The notes under the pieces: model-generated
What the model saw: the letters and a program-made list of their open reading frames with translations, nothing else
What the model was told of the DNA's origin: nothing
The model's database searches: none
Program-made: the position numbers and the translations under genes
In this document: one piece after another, positions 6,421 through 15,589 of the stretch
How positions within the stretch are numbered: the stretch's first letter is position 1
Layout of the letters: every line of letters begins with the position of its first letter
NCBI GenBank assembly: GCA_024401165.1
Contig: JAKSLN010000014.1
Span: 1-36,314 of the forward strand
Direction of reading: 5' to 3'
Source of the DNA: Bacteroidaceae bacterium
GTDB lineage: Bacteria > Bacteroidota > Bacteroidia > Bacteroidales > Bacteroidaceae
Length of the DNA stretch: 36,314 bases

Positions 6421-9400
6421 TTAGCGGGTGAGCTGGAACTTGAAGCTGAATCCGAAGTCCTGGGTTATGGTGGGGTATGAGTTGTTGGAGAGGAGGGGCT
6501 GGTTGTGCTGGAGGTCGTAGTAGAGGGCGAAGGTGACCATGCGGCTCATGGCGTAGTCGCACTGGAAGCTTGCCTTGATGGCCTGGTTGCCGGAGGTGGC
6601 TTCGGTGAGTCCGCTCTGTATGTCGCGGGTGAGTGCGCTCTGGTTGCGGAGTGAGAAGTTGAAGTCGAGCTTGAGGTCGTGGGCGAAGTTGCTCTTGCCG
6701 CGCGAGGTCGTGCTGGTGGAGGTGCGGCTGTCCTGCTTGTTATTCTTCTCGTCATCCTTGCCCTTTGCGTTGGTCTTGCTCTTGGTCTGTGACTGGTTGC
6801 TGGCCTTTCCCTTGCCGAAGAGACTGTTGATCTTGAAGTCGTTGATCTTGTATCCCCATCCGAAGACGATGTCTTTGGAGGCAGTTTCGTTGATCTGTGC
6901 TGAGGTCATGGAGAGGGTGAGGACGCGCGTGGTACGGTACTCGAGTTTGGCCGTCATGTTGTTCATGAAAGTGACGTTGAGGCCGACGAGGGGCGTGAAG
7001 GACTCGTTGATGGAGACGGTGCTGATGTCGTACATGGAAGAAGGAACGTAGGCACCGGTGGTGTTCTCCACGAATCCGAGGTCGGAGCCTGTCATGCATG
7101 CGAGCCACGAGCTGAACGTGTTGTAGGAACCAATGCTGAAGACGCTCTTGTAACCGTGTGTGATGTTGACGCTCTTGAGGTAGTCGCGGAAGAGGGGGAG
7201 GTTGGAGAGTCCTTTGTAATTGAGCGACCAGTTGGGCAGCATGCGCAGCAGGCTGGGCATGATCTGTAGGGGGGTTGAATGTGCATTGGTGCCGGTGTAG
7301 GCGGCGAGGAAGGCGGGTATCATGACGTCGGATCCGTATTTGTTGACGGTTCCGTTCTGGGGGTTGAACTGTCCCTTCATGCCTGTGGCGGCGGGGTAGT
7401 TGACGCCTGCGTACTGTGCTTCGACGCGCTGCTGGAAGACGTCGAGGTTGCGTCGGAACTGGTCGAAAGCAGCGGATGCGTATCCGTTGTTGGCGTTGCC
7501 GGGTCCCTGGAAGGCGGTCTTGATGCTGATGGTGGTCATGTTGAACGAACCGGTGGCGGTGGTGGGGCGCCCGTCGTACATGAACTGCACGGCCTTGTTG
7601 CTGTTGTTGGTCCAGCTGGCGTTGAGGTCAATCTTGAGGTCCGTGAAGGGTTCGAGGGAGGCCTTGAGCTGGAGGTCCTCGGTGGTGGCGCTTGTGGCGG
7701 GGGTGGCAAGGTCGTTGTTCTTGAGCAGCCATCCGTTCTGGTCGGCGCGGTCGAGGTAGCTGTCGCCTATCATACCGAAGGCGAAGTCGAGTCCGGGGGT
7801 GAAGAGTCCGTCGACGGTACGGTGCTGTCCAAGGAGGTCGCCCACATCAGGACGGAAGCCGGGCAGAGAGAGGTTGTAGGTGTTGCGGTAGCTGGCGCTG
7901 ACGTTGCGCAGCATCATGGCGAAGCGTGCGGCAGCCTGTGCCGTCTTGTACCATCCGAGTTCTTCGAGGGGTTTCTTTGCGGTGACGTTGACGCGTACCT
8001 TAACGGTGTCGAGGTTGCTGATTAGCAGCTTGTTGTCATCAAGTATCTTGTACTTGAGGTTGTAGGGGTGTCCGTCCTCGTCCTTGGCGGTGACGATGAG
8101 GCGCTTTGACTTTTGGTTGTGGGCCAGCATGACGGTGGTGTCGGCCTTGAGGGTGACTTCTCCGGCGTATCCGTTGGTCTTCTTCGCCTTCTGGCTGGAG
8201 ATGCCCTTCTGGTTGGTCTGCGTGAGCTTGGGGGCGGATGCCTTCTTCAGCCGGGCCATAATGCTGTCTACGGGCTCGCCCGTCTGTGCAGCCTCCTCCT
8301 GTGCCTTGGCGAGGAGTTCCTTGTCGCGGTCTTTCTCCTTCTTCTTGGCGTCATTCTGCTTTTTCTTCTCGTCAACTTTCTTCTTGCTGGCGGTCTTGGC
8401 CGAGGTGGCCGAGAATCGCTTGTTGGTGTCCTTGAGGAACTCGAAGTGGTTGTAGAGTGTCTCGAGGTTGAACTTGGCGTTGCCGTTGATGCTTCGCTGC
8501 GTGTTGATGGTATTGCCCAGGCTGGTTCCGTCCTTCTGCTCGGCTCCTCGCTTCCAGGAGTAGGTGCCGTTGTAGGTGGCGTCGACGTTGACCCAGTCGA
8601 AGATGGGGATGCGGTGTATGGGCAGTTTGTAGCTGAGCTGGGCTGTCTGTGAATAGTCGAGGGGGCGGCCCATGTGTTGCAGGGAGTACTGCACGGAGTC
8701 CTTCCATCCCATGTAAGCCTCGGGGTAGAGGTCCTTGTTGATGGGTGTGTAGGGTTCCTCCACCTCGGCGTGCGTTGCGCTCTGGAAGGTGAAGTGGAGG
8801 GCCTTGAAGATGTCCCAACGAAGCTGGAAGTCGCGGTTCCAAAGGTATGACTGACTGAAGGATACGGGCAGCGCGGTGGGATTTTCGAGGTTGTCGACGT
8901 CGCGTTCCTGCAGCTCGTAGTAGTGGCGGTTGATGTCGGTGTTGAAGGTGATGCTCTGGGGTGTGAGGGCGATGTTCTGGTCCTTGACGATGTCGAGCCA
9001 CTTGGACTTACCCTTGAGCTTCTTGAAGGGTTCGATGGGTTTCCAGTTGGGTGTCCATGAGTAGGAGAGTCCGCCCTTCCAGTTGTTCTCACGCTCGTAG
9101 ACGGTGGTGACGCCCTCCTTGACGCTGGTGTTGCTGGAGTAGTGGAAGGTAAAGTTGGCGGGGTCGTAGGGCATGGGGTGCTTGCGGGAGGCAATGTTAA
9201 CCTTGACGCCGCTGAGCGAGAGGTTCTTCTGCGTCTCAGTGGTGCTGGTGAGCGAGGTGAGCGAGTCGCGCTCCTGTTGTGTGGTGAGTGCATCGAGTGC
9301 TTCGCTCAGAAGCATGTCGGTGTCAAGCGGGTTGTACTTGGGCTTGACGTTCTGCTTCTGGTAACTGTAGTAGAAGGGGATGTTGACCTTCGCTTTCTCG

Positions 9401-12400
9401 GGGAACACCTTGCCGAGGTCGAGGCTGGTGGTGACGGTGTAGTTGTAGGAGTTCTCGTCCTTGCGCTCCGACACGGCTTGTTCCAGTCCGCCGAATCCGG
9501 CCGTCTCGATGTGTCCTGTGGCGTTGACCGATCCGAGGTCGGAGAGCTGTATGTTGAGGTTGCCCTGTGCCGCCCATCCTCCATCGTTGGAGAACTCCTG
9601 GAGGCGCAGCTCATTGGTCCATACCTCAACGCTCTTGGTGGTGCGTCCGTTGTTGCGTATACCGATCATGATGGTCTTGACCTCGCCCAGGGTGGGGTTG
9701 CCCATGACGGAGATGCGGTTGTTGCTGTGGTTGTTGTCGTACTCGGAGTAGAGCTCACCGTAGGAAAGTGTTCCCATGCTCTTCATGCGGTTGCGGTTCT
9801 TCTTGGCATTGGTGAGCACGTCGAGGTCGAGGTCTATCATGTTCTCGGCAGGCCATACAGCGGTGCATCCGGCAGCCGAGTAAGTGTCGTAGGTGCCCTC
9901 GGGGGTGAGTTTGAGGGGTACCTCATACTCGTAGAAGTTGCTGTTGTGGTCGCTTCCGAGGCGTATGAAGACGCTCGTCTCGTCGTCGACGAGGGAGGTG
10001 ATGTTGGGCTTGAGTGCGTTGGCGTGGACAAAGAGCTGCAGGTGCTTGTACTGTCGCATGTCGTAGTTGCAGTTCTTGTAGACGGCACGCGCGTCGGCAG
10101 GCTGCAGGTTCTCGGCCACGAGGCAGAGGGCCTGCTCGTTGGACTCGATGAGCTGGCTCTGGTCGGGGTCGGTGACGCGACTGATGCCAGGAGGCAGCAC
10201 GTAGTTGACGGGTGTCTTGTCGTTGTTCTCCTCAATGCTGACGGTGCTGATGCTAAGGGTGGCGTTGTCGGCTGCCGTACCGCCTCGCACGAGTGCCTTC
10301 TGATAGGGGCGCCAGTCGCCGTGGACGAGGTCGAGGGTGGCGAAGCGTAGCACGACGGGTTCAACGAATTCGGTAAGGTACATGCGCATGAAGCGGATGC
10401 TGGTGAAGTCGTTGATGCTGCCGACGCGTGCCGTGGGTTGGTTGATGGGTACGCGGAAGAGGTACCAGGTGCAGTCCTCTGTGTTTCCGTTGCGCAGCTT
10501 GACGCTGGCCACGCGCTTGTCGACGATGTAGTTGCGCCCGACCTCCATATCGTTGGGGTAGAGTGATATTTCGTAGTCGAAGTACTTCTCGTACTCGTTG
10601 AGCGTGTAGTCCTGGTTGATGTCCTCAACGTCGGGCGTGGTCTTGTAGGCCGTCTCGTAGCGCTCGGGTGAGTTCTGCGAGTCGGGTGAGTTGCCCTGAG
10701 GCATGTTGATGCGCTTGTAGCGGTCGAGGATGGTTCGCTCCTCGTTGTCGTAGTCAGTACCGCGGTAGTAGTGGTAGTCGTCGTTGGCGGGGTCGCGCTG
10801 TATCTGCTGGTAGACGTCGGGGGTTACCTTGCTCTGAATCTGCTGCAGGTAGTCGGCGTAGGTGGGGAACTTCTGCTCGTCGTCGTTGTTCAGACCGTTG
10901 AGACCGATGTCCTGCATGGTACGTGCGTTGCCGTCGTTGTTGAAGGCGTAGGTGACACTGGTGGTGTTGTTGGGAACGCGTCCCCATACGGTCTCGGTGT
11001 AGTACTGCTGGTTTCCGTCGATGGGCATTCCGCTCTCGTAGTACTTCTTTCCGTCCTTGAGGATGTCCTCGCTCACCTCACCCAGGTTGATGTGGAGTCG
11101 TCCACCGAGGTTGCTGCTCTCTCCGCGGGTGTAGATGTAGGGGTCCATCATCCAGAACTCGATGTACTCGACGTTCATGGTCTCGAAGTCGGGGTTGTCG
11201 AGCTTGCGCATCATACCACCCCAGTTGGTGCGCGGGGTGAGCAGGTTACCCTGCTGGTCGAGGTTAGGGTTGAGGTTGTAGGCGCCTCGCTCGGTAGGGT
11301 AGTAGGCGAGGTTGAGGACGGGGAGGGCAGAGGCGCTGGAGTAGCTGTTCTGTGCCTTCTGGGGATAGAGCTCGCGCTCAAAGACCTCGCGCACGTAGTG
11401 GTTGGAGAGCTGCTTGAGGTCGCCCTTGATGTGGCTTGGGGTGAGCGTGGAGGATCGGCGGGTGAAGATGGGGTCGACGTAATACCAGGCCAGCAGGGCG
11501 CGGTTGTAGCCGTAGCGCACGTCGTTGGTCAGGCGACTCTCGGCAAAGGGCGTGGGGGTGCTGGCCATCATCCAGTAACTGGGTGTGGTGAGGGGCATTT
11601 TGTTTGTGCTGCTCTCGAAGTCGTCGAGGTAGGATGCTGCGCCCTGTATGCGCTTGTTCTGTCCGGCAATGAGCTGGGCGAACTCGGCATTGAGGCTTAT
11701 CATGCTGGGTGCTGTGCAGTGGAGGAGGGGCAGTTTGGCCAGCATGTTGGTCAGCCATTGGCTCTCCTGCTTCCACGAGATGTGGGCGCCCCAGAGGGTG
11801 TTCTTGAGGGGTTCGCTGCCCATGTTGACCTTGGTGGTGAGGGGTTGCTCGTTGAGGTACATCAGCGTGGTTCCGATGGTGAGGTTCTTGCTGAACTCGT
11901 AGTCGGCGTTGATGCCGAGCATCGTCTTGCGCTGCATGCCGTAGGTGTCGTTGCTCTCGACCGAGGCGCTGATGGGCGTTCCGGCGTCGATGATGCTCTG
12001 GTTGATGATGGTCACCTGACCCATGTTGTAGTCTACGGTGTAGTCGGTGTTCTCGGTAAGTGTCTGACCACCAGCCGTCACAACGACACTTCCCTGGGCA
12101 ATGTAGGTGGCGCCCAGGTCGATGACGCTTCCGTTCTGTCCCTTGTACTGACCCGTAAGCAGGAACTTGTCGTGCTCGGCCACCTGCTTGGCGGCAATCT
12201 TGGTGGTGTCGTAGAGCTCGGGGAAACAGTACTTACGTGCCAGGGCAGGGTCGCCGAGCCACTCCTCGAGGTGCTTGCCGAAGGGCTCTGCCACGGGGAA
12301 GATGATGCGTCCCTTGCGGATGGTGTAGCCGTCCACGTAGTCGAACTGACCGTTGGAGTTGGGGTGGTTCTTGGCGTCGAGACGGTCAAGTCCCATGGCG

Positions 12401-14316
12401 TAGAGGAGCGTCTTGCCCTTGACGTTGGGCTCGGGTATATAAGTAAGGTACACGCCGGCCGAGTCGCTCTGGTACTTGATGTCGAGGCGGAACTTCTCGC
12501 TCGACGTGCTGGTGGCGCCCAGCGAGTAGATGTTCTTCATCATGAGTCGCCAGGTTGGGAGCGAAGAACTGCCGGTGGTTCCCTTCAGGAGCTTGACATA
12601 GAGGGCCTGGGTGTTGTCGTTTACGTCGCTCGAGAACTCGCCGACCTGGTAGGTCTTGCCGTTGTAAGTGTATTCGTAGGCAACGGCCAGTACCTCGTCG
12701 GTCTGGAGGGTGCTGTTGAGCGAGATGTATCCGAGGGCGTTGCTGATGTAGTATTCGCTCGGTTGTAGCAGGCGTGCGCTCTGCAGCTTCTCGTAGTCGA
12801 TGCTTCCCTCGAACCCGGATATACCGTCCAGCACCTGTGTGGTCTGGGTGATGTTGCGGGCCTCGCTGTATTGGTTCACCATGGTGCTGTACTCGGAGTT
12901 GGCCTTGTTGGAAGGCACGTTGACCTCTCCGCGCGACCAGATGCGGTTGCCGATGACGTTGGGTTCGCCCAGGTCGGTAAGGGCGATGATGTTGCGGTTG
13001 TTGCTGGTCGAGGCGGTCTTGTTGGTGACCCATACCTCGATGCGGGTGATGGTTACGCCACTGGCGATGGTGGGCAGCGTCATCATGTTGCGGTCGTAGG
13101 TCTGCTGGAAGAAGTGTCCCAGGAAGAAGTGTCGATTTTCCTCGTAGTCGGTAGCCGAGAGTTCGAACGTGTTGGTTGACGCTCCGCCCTTGGAACTGAC
13201 GCTCTTGGAGGCTGACTTCTTTTGGCTGACTACGGCCTGCAGTCTGAGTTTGCCGAACTGCAGGTCGGTGAACAAACCGAACAGGCTGCTGGCGCCGCGC
13301 ACCAGACTGTTGTTGGAGGGCATGCTGATGTTGCCGGCCTCCAACTTCTTGATGATCTCGTCTTCCTTGCCGTCGTACTTCAGCTTCATGTTCTGGCCAG
13401 CGTCGACGTCCATGGTGGCATCTGTGTTGTAGCCCAGCTTGAGGTTGATCTTGTCGCCCACGCTACCTTGTATGTTGACGTTGATCTTCTCGTCGAAGTC
13501 GAAACCGAAGGTGGTGCGGCGGTTGGCGGCCAGCGAGGGGTTGTCTATCTTCTTGTGGTTGATTCCGAACTTGAGCTCAGCTGAACCGTTCGTCTTTATC
13601 TGCACACCGCCGGGACCAAAAATCTTCTCGGCAGGTCCGAGGTCAAAGTGCATGTCGCTGAAGTCGAATTTCTCTTTGCCCTGCGACTCGAAGGCCTCGG
13701 AGTTCTTCTCGCGGAAGTAGCGCTGCATGGACTGTCTCATGCTCCATTGCTGGTACTCCTCGGGCGTCATGATGATGGGGGTGGTGAGGTAGGTGGCAAC
13801 CTGCGCCATGGGGGAGAGGGTAGAAGTGGGCAGGGTACTGCCGCTGCTGTTTCCAGCGCTAGACGTGCTGGACGTAGTCGACGAGTTCTGCTTGCTGGTG
13901 TTGTTGCGGTTGGCGGGATTGCTGCGGTTCGAGGTTGGTTTGGGTCCCGTGTTGCCGCCTGTGGGTTTGGTTGCAGTCTGCCCTGCGGTCGAACCTCCTT
14001 CTCCATTGCCAATGGCAGTTCCGATGGTGTAGGTGTCGGTCTTGTCGTCGTAGCTGACCTCGGTCTTGACGTTGCTGGGGTCGCGGAGATCGGCAGTCTT
14101 GGTGTCGATGTCCTTGGTGGTCTCTGCATTGGTGCGACGAACCGTGTATTTAGGTTTCTTTGTCGTGGCGGTGTCGGCGGGAACTTCTGTCTGACTCTTT
14201 GCCTCACCTGTGGTGGCTACCATGCTTTCGGCCGAACCTAACGACACGGCGCTAGCTGCCAGGGCGTTCAACCCGGCAACAATGAGTCCTATCGTTATCG
14301 TTCGTTTTAGTTGCAT
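6421..14316 (-). CDS. sprA: SprA-family T9SS outer-membrane translocon, 2631 aa
   Basis: SprA (Sov in Porphyromonas) is the giant beta-barrel through which type 9 secretion substrates cross the outer membrane. The protein opens with a signal peptide (MQLKRTITIGLIVAGLNALA, cleaved near residue 25). A Ser/Thr/Asn/Gly-rich linker follows at about 100-165, then the conserved SprA N-terminal domain (FGFDFDEKINVNIQGSVGDK, LKLGYNTDATMD) and repeated barrel strands. The second SprA segment lies around residues 690-1180. It ends with an outer-membrane-type strand (DFGFSFKFQLTR). Two low-complexity charged insertions stand out: a Lys/Asp/Glu-rich stretch at about 1970-2040 and a Lys/Asn/Ser/Thr-rich stretch at about 2505-2545. 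The length exceeds the roughly 2,400 residues usual in the family. ruvA lies 68 bases upstream, the arrangement known in other Bacteroidota. No other T9SS gene is in the window. Confidence 0.95.
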   Translation of the reverse strand: MQLKRTITIGLIVAGLNALAASAVSLGSAESMVATTGEAKSQTEVPADTATTKKPKYTVRRTNAETTKDIDTKTADLRDPSNVKTEVSYDDKTDTYTIGTAIGNGEGGSTAGQTATKPTGGNTGPKPTSNRSNPANRNNTSKQNSSTTSSTSSAGNSSGSTLPTSTLSPMAQVATYLTTPIIMTPEEYQQWSMRQSMQRYFREKNSEAFESQGKEKFDFSDMHFDLGPAEKIFGPGGVQIKTNGSAELKFGINHKKIDNPSLAANRRTTFGFDFDEKINVNIQGSVGDKINLKLGYNTDATMDVDAGQNMKLKYDGKEDEIIKKLEAGNISMPSNNSLVRGASSLFGLFTDLQFGKLRLQAVVSQKKSASKSVSSKGGASTNTFELSATDYEENRHFFLGHFFQQTYDRNMMTLPTIASGVTITRIEVWVTNKTASTSNNRNIIALTDLGEPNVIGNRIWSRGEVNVPSNKANSEYSTMVNQYSEARNITQTTQVLDGISGFEGSIDYEKLQSARLLQPSEYYISNALGYISLNSTLQTDEVLAVAYEYTYNGKTYQVGEFSSDVNDNTQALYVKLLKGTTGSSSLPTWRLMMKNIYSLGATSTSSEKFRLDIKYQSDSAGVYLTYIPEPNVKGKTLLYAMGLDRLDAKNHPNSNGQFDYVDGYTIRKGRIIFPVAEPFGKHLEEWLGDPALARKYCFPELYDTTKIAAKQVAEHDKFLLTGQYKGQNGSVIDLGATYIAQGSVVVTAGGQTLTENTDYTVDYNMGQVTIINQSIIDAGTPISASVESNDTYGMQRKTMLGINADYEFSKNLTIGTTLMYLNEQPLTTKVNMGSEPLKNTLWGAHISWKQESQWLTNMLAKLPLLHCTAPSMISLNAEFAQLIAGQNKRIQGAASYLDDFESSTNKMPLTTPSYWMMASTPTPFAESRLTNDVRYGYNRALLAWYYVDPIFTRRSSTLTPSHIKGDLKQLSNHYVREVFERELYPQKAQNSYSSASALPVLNLAYYPTERGAYNLNPNLDQQGNLLTPRTNWGGMMRKLDNPDFETMNVEYIEFWMMDPYIYTRGESSNLGGRLHINLGEVSEDILKDGKKYYESGMPIDGNQQYYTETVWGRVPNNTTSVTYAFNNDGNARTMQDIGLNGLNNDDEQKFPTYADYLQQIQSKVTPDVYQQIQRDPANDDYHYYRGTDYDNEERTILDRYKRINMPQGNSPDSQNSPERYETAYKTTPDVEDINQDYTLNEYEKYFDYEISLYPNDMEVGRNYIVDKRVASVKLRNGNTEDCTWYLFRVPINQPTARVGSINDFTSIRFMRMYLTEFVEPVVLRFATLDLVHGDWRPYQKALVRGGTAADNATLSISTVSIEENNDKTPVNYVLPPGISRVTDPDQSQLIESNEQALCLVAENLQPADARAVYKNCNYDMRQYKHLQLFVHANALKPNITSLVDDETSVFIRLGSDHNSNFYEYEVPLKLTPEGTYDTYSAAGCTAVWPAENMIDLDLDVLTNAKKNRNRMKSMGTLSYGELYSEYDNNHSNNRISVMGNPTLGEVKTIMIGIRNNGRTTKSVEVWTNELRLQEFSNDGGWAAQGNLNIQLSDLGSVNATGHIETAGFGGLEQAVSERKDENSYNYTVTTSLDLGKVFPEKAKVNIPFYYSYQKQNVKPKYNPLDTDMLLSEALDALTTQQERDSLTSLTSTTETQKNLSLSGVKVNIASRKHPMPYDPANFTFHYSSNTSVKEGVTTVYERENNWKGGLSYSWTPNWKPIEPFKKLKGKSKWLDIVKDQNIALTPQSITFNTDINRHYYELQERDVDNLENPTALPVSFSQSYLWNRDFQLRWDIFKALHFTFQSATHAEVEEPYTPINKDLYPEAYMGWKDSVQYSLQHMGRPLDYSQTAQLSYKLPIHRIPIFDWVNVDATYNGTYSWKRGAEQKDGTSLGNTINTQRSINGNAKFNLETLYNHFEFLKDTNKRFSATSAKTASKKKVDEKKKQNDAKKKEKDRDKELLAKAQEEAAQTGEPVDSIMARLKKASAPKLTQTNQKGISSQKAKKTNGYAGEVTLKADTTVMLAHNQKSKRLIVTAKDEDGHPYNLKYKILDDNKLLISNLDTVKVRVNVTAKKPLEELGWYKTAQAAARFAMMLRNVSASYRNTYNLSLPGFRPDVGDLLGQHRTVDGLFTPGLDFAFGMIGDSYLDRADQNGWLLKNNDLATPATSATTEDLQLKASLEPFTDLKIDLNASWTNNSNKAVQFMYDGRPTTATGSFNMTTISIKTAFQGPGNANNGYASAAFDQFRRNLDVFQQRVEAQYAGVNYPAATGMKGQFNPQNGTVNKYGSDVMIPAFLAAYTGTNAHSTPLQIMPSLLRMLPNWSLNYKGLSNLPLFRDYLKSVNITHGYKSVFSIGSYNTFSSWLACMTGSDLGFVENTTGAYVPSSMYDISTVSINESFTPLVGLNVTFMNNMTAKLEYRTTRVLTLSMTSAQINETASKDIVFGWGYKINDFKINSLFGKGKASNQSQTKSKTNAKGKDDEKNNKQDSRTSTSTTSRGKSNFAHDLKLDFNFSLRNQSALTRDIQSGLTEATSGNQAIKASFQCDYAMSRMVTFALYYDLQHNQPLLSNNSYPTITQDFGFSFKFQLTR

Positions 14317-14320
14317 GTAT

Positions 14321-14381
14321 CCTTAAAACCTTATAACCTTAAAACCACAAATCCATATAACCTTCCAACTTCAAAACCTCC
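14321..14381. repeat. Short CCTTAAAACC-type repeats in the ruvA-sprA spacer
   Basis: The spacer holds imperfect copies of a 10-13 base unit (CCTTAAAACC, CCTTATAACC, CCTTAAAACC, CCATATAACC, CCTTCCAAC). It is low-complexity, and its role is unknown; it may modulate sprA translation or be a dispersed intergenic repeat. Confidence 0.6.
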
Positions 14382-14384
14382 AAA

Positions 14385-15002
14385 TTACAACATCTTCAAA
14401 GCCTTGCGGATGACGGTCTCGACTTTGGCGTCGGGTTCGTCGGTGAGGATCTTTACGACGACCTTCTGCGTTGGGGCGGGTGAGAATCCCAGCATGGTGA
14501 GGGCAGCGATGGCTTCGTCCTTCACCTCGTTGTTCACTTCCACTACGTCACCGCCGTCGCTGGTGACGTTCTGTGCGTCGATGCCGAGGGTGACAACTTT
14601 GTCCTTGAGGTCGACGATGATGCGCTGGGCAGCCTTGGGGCCAATTCCCTTGACCTGCTTCAGCATCTTGTCGTTGCCGTTGAGGATGATGTTGCAGAGT
14701 TCGGCAGGCGAGAAGGCGGAAAGGGCCATGCGTGCCATGCCGGGTCCGATGCCGCTGACGGTGATGAGCAGGAGAAAGAGCTCGCGCTCCTGCTTTGTGC
14801 CGAATCCCCAGAGCGTCCAGGCGTCCTCACGAATTTGCTCGTAGCAGTAGAGTTTGACCATCTCCGTGTTCTTTTCTTTGCCTTGGAGAGCGGTGAAGGT
14901 GTAGAGCGAAATGCCCAGTTCATAGGCAACGCCTCCGGTGGTCTCGAGGGTGGCGCTCGTGGGGGTCAATTCGACCAGTTCGCCTCGTATGTATTCAATC
15001 AT
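14385..15002 (-). CDS. ruvA: Holliday junction DNA helicase subunit RuvA, 205 aa
   Basis: RuvA tetramers bind Holliday junctions and load the RuvB motor for branch migration. Residues 1-63 form the OB-fold domain ([20 protein letters not shown]). Two helix-hairpin-helix motifs follow ([13 protein letters not shown] [16 protein letters not shown] at about 79-94, and [20 protein letters not shown] at about 114-133). The C-terminal domain III that contacts RuvB spans about 158-205. Length is typical. The start ATG at 15000-15002 gives the conserved MIEYIRG opening. It is upstream of sprA on the same strand and divergent from the phosphodiesterase gene; no -7 box was seen for it. Confidence 0.96.
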   Translation of the reverse strand: MIEYIRGELVELTPTSATLETTGGVAYELGISLYTFTALQGKEKNTEMVKLYCYEQIREDAWTLWGFGTKQERELFLLLITVSGIGPGMARMALSAFSPAELCNIILNGNDKMLKQVKGIGPKAAQRIIVDLKDKVVTLGIDAQNVTSDGGDVVEVNNEVKDEAIAALTMLGFSPAPTQKVVVKILTDEPDAKVETVIRKALKML

Positions 15003-15041
15003 TTTTAATCCCGTTTTAAATTTAAACTTATTTATTAACGT

Positions 15042-15069
15042 ATTTATTGCGCATTTATTGCGTATGCGC
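15042..15069. repeat. Direct and inverted repeats in the ruvA-yfcE divergent region
   Basis: ATTTATTGCG occurs twice in tandem (15042-15051 and 15053-15062), and GCGCAT (15049-15054) is inverted as ATGCGC (15064-15069). The second direct copy contains the -33 TTG of the promoter at 15058-15088, so a bound protein here would block it. Confidence 0.5.
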
Positions 15070-15088
15070 GAAAAAAAAGTTAATTTTG
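15058..15088 (+). promoter_or_regulatory. Promoter of the YfcE-M14 operon
   Basis: TTG at 15058-15060 and TAATTTTG at 15081-15088 are separated by 20 bases, a textbook Bacteroidota promoter. The ATG of the next gene is at 15098, so transcription should start within a few bases of the start codon, giving a leaderless or nearly leaderless mRNA. Confidence 0.75.
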
Positions 15089-15097
15089 CATTGAAAA

Positions 15098-15589
15098 ATG
15101 AAACGAATTGGACTTTTGAGCGACACCCATGCCTACTGGGATGACCGCTATCTGGAATATTTTGAGTCGTGCGACGAGATATGGCATGCAGGCGATATCG
15201 GGTCGGATGAACTGGCTGCTAGACTGACAGCCTTCCGTCCCTTCCGAGCAGTCTATGGCAACTGCGACGGGGGGGAACTTCGCCGCCTCTATACCGAGAA
15301 GCTGGCCTGGACTTGCGAAGGCGCCGAGGTGCTGATGACTCACATTGGCGGATATCCGGGACGCTATGATGCACGCATCTATCCGCAGTTGTGCAAACGA
15401 ACGCCCCAACTCTTCATCTCGGGTCATAGTCACATTCTGAAGGTGCAGTACGACAAGACGTTAGGCTTGCTGCACATAAATCCTGGAGCTGCCGGCTTGC
15501 AGGGGTGGCATCAGGTAAGGACGCTTGTCCGCTTTACCGTCGATGCAGGACAATTCAAAGATCTTGAAGTCATCGAGATGCCCAGATGA
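15098..15589 (+). CDS. YfcE/MJ0936-type metallophosphodiesterase, 163 aa
   Basis: This is a small calcineurin-like phosphoesterase. All metal-binding motifs are present: SDTH (Asp8, His10), GDIGS, GNCDGG, MTHIGG and SGHSH. Family members are cytoplasmic, use two metal ions (often Mn) and hydrolyse phosphodiesters; the natural substrate is generally unknown. The start at 15098 is fixed because SDTH comes seven residues after Met1. A strong promoter lies immediately upstream with almost no leader. The stop overlaps the ATG of the secreted carboxypeptidase by four bases (ATGA), so the two are translationally coupled although their products should act in different compartments. Confidence 0.92.
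   Translation: MKRIGLLSDTHAYWDDRYLEYFESCDEIWHAGDIGSDELAARLTAFRPFRAVYGNCDGGELRRLYTEKLAWTCEGAEVLMTHIGGYPGRYDARIYPQLCKRTPQLFISGHSHILKVQYDKTLGLLHINPGAAGLQGWHQVRTLVRFTVDAGQFKDLEVIEMPR

Noticed and set aside
10771..12768. Plus-strand open frame of 665 codons opposite sprA (others at 9142-10350 and 7279-8025)
   Set aside because: It is a shadow of the GC-biased third positions of sprA: Val/Gly/Leu-rich with no domain, signal or promoter, while the minus frame is a clear SprA.
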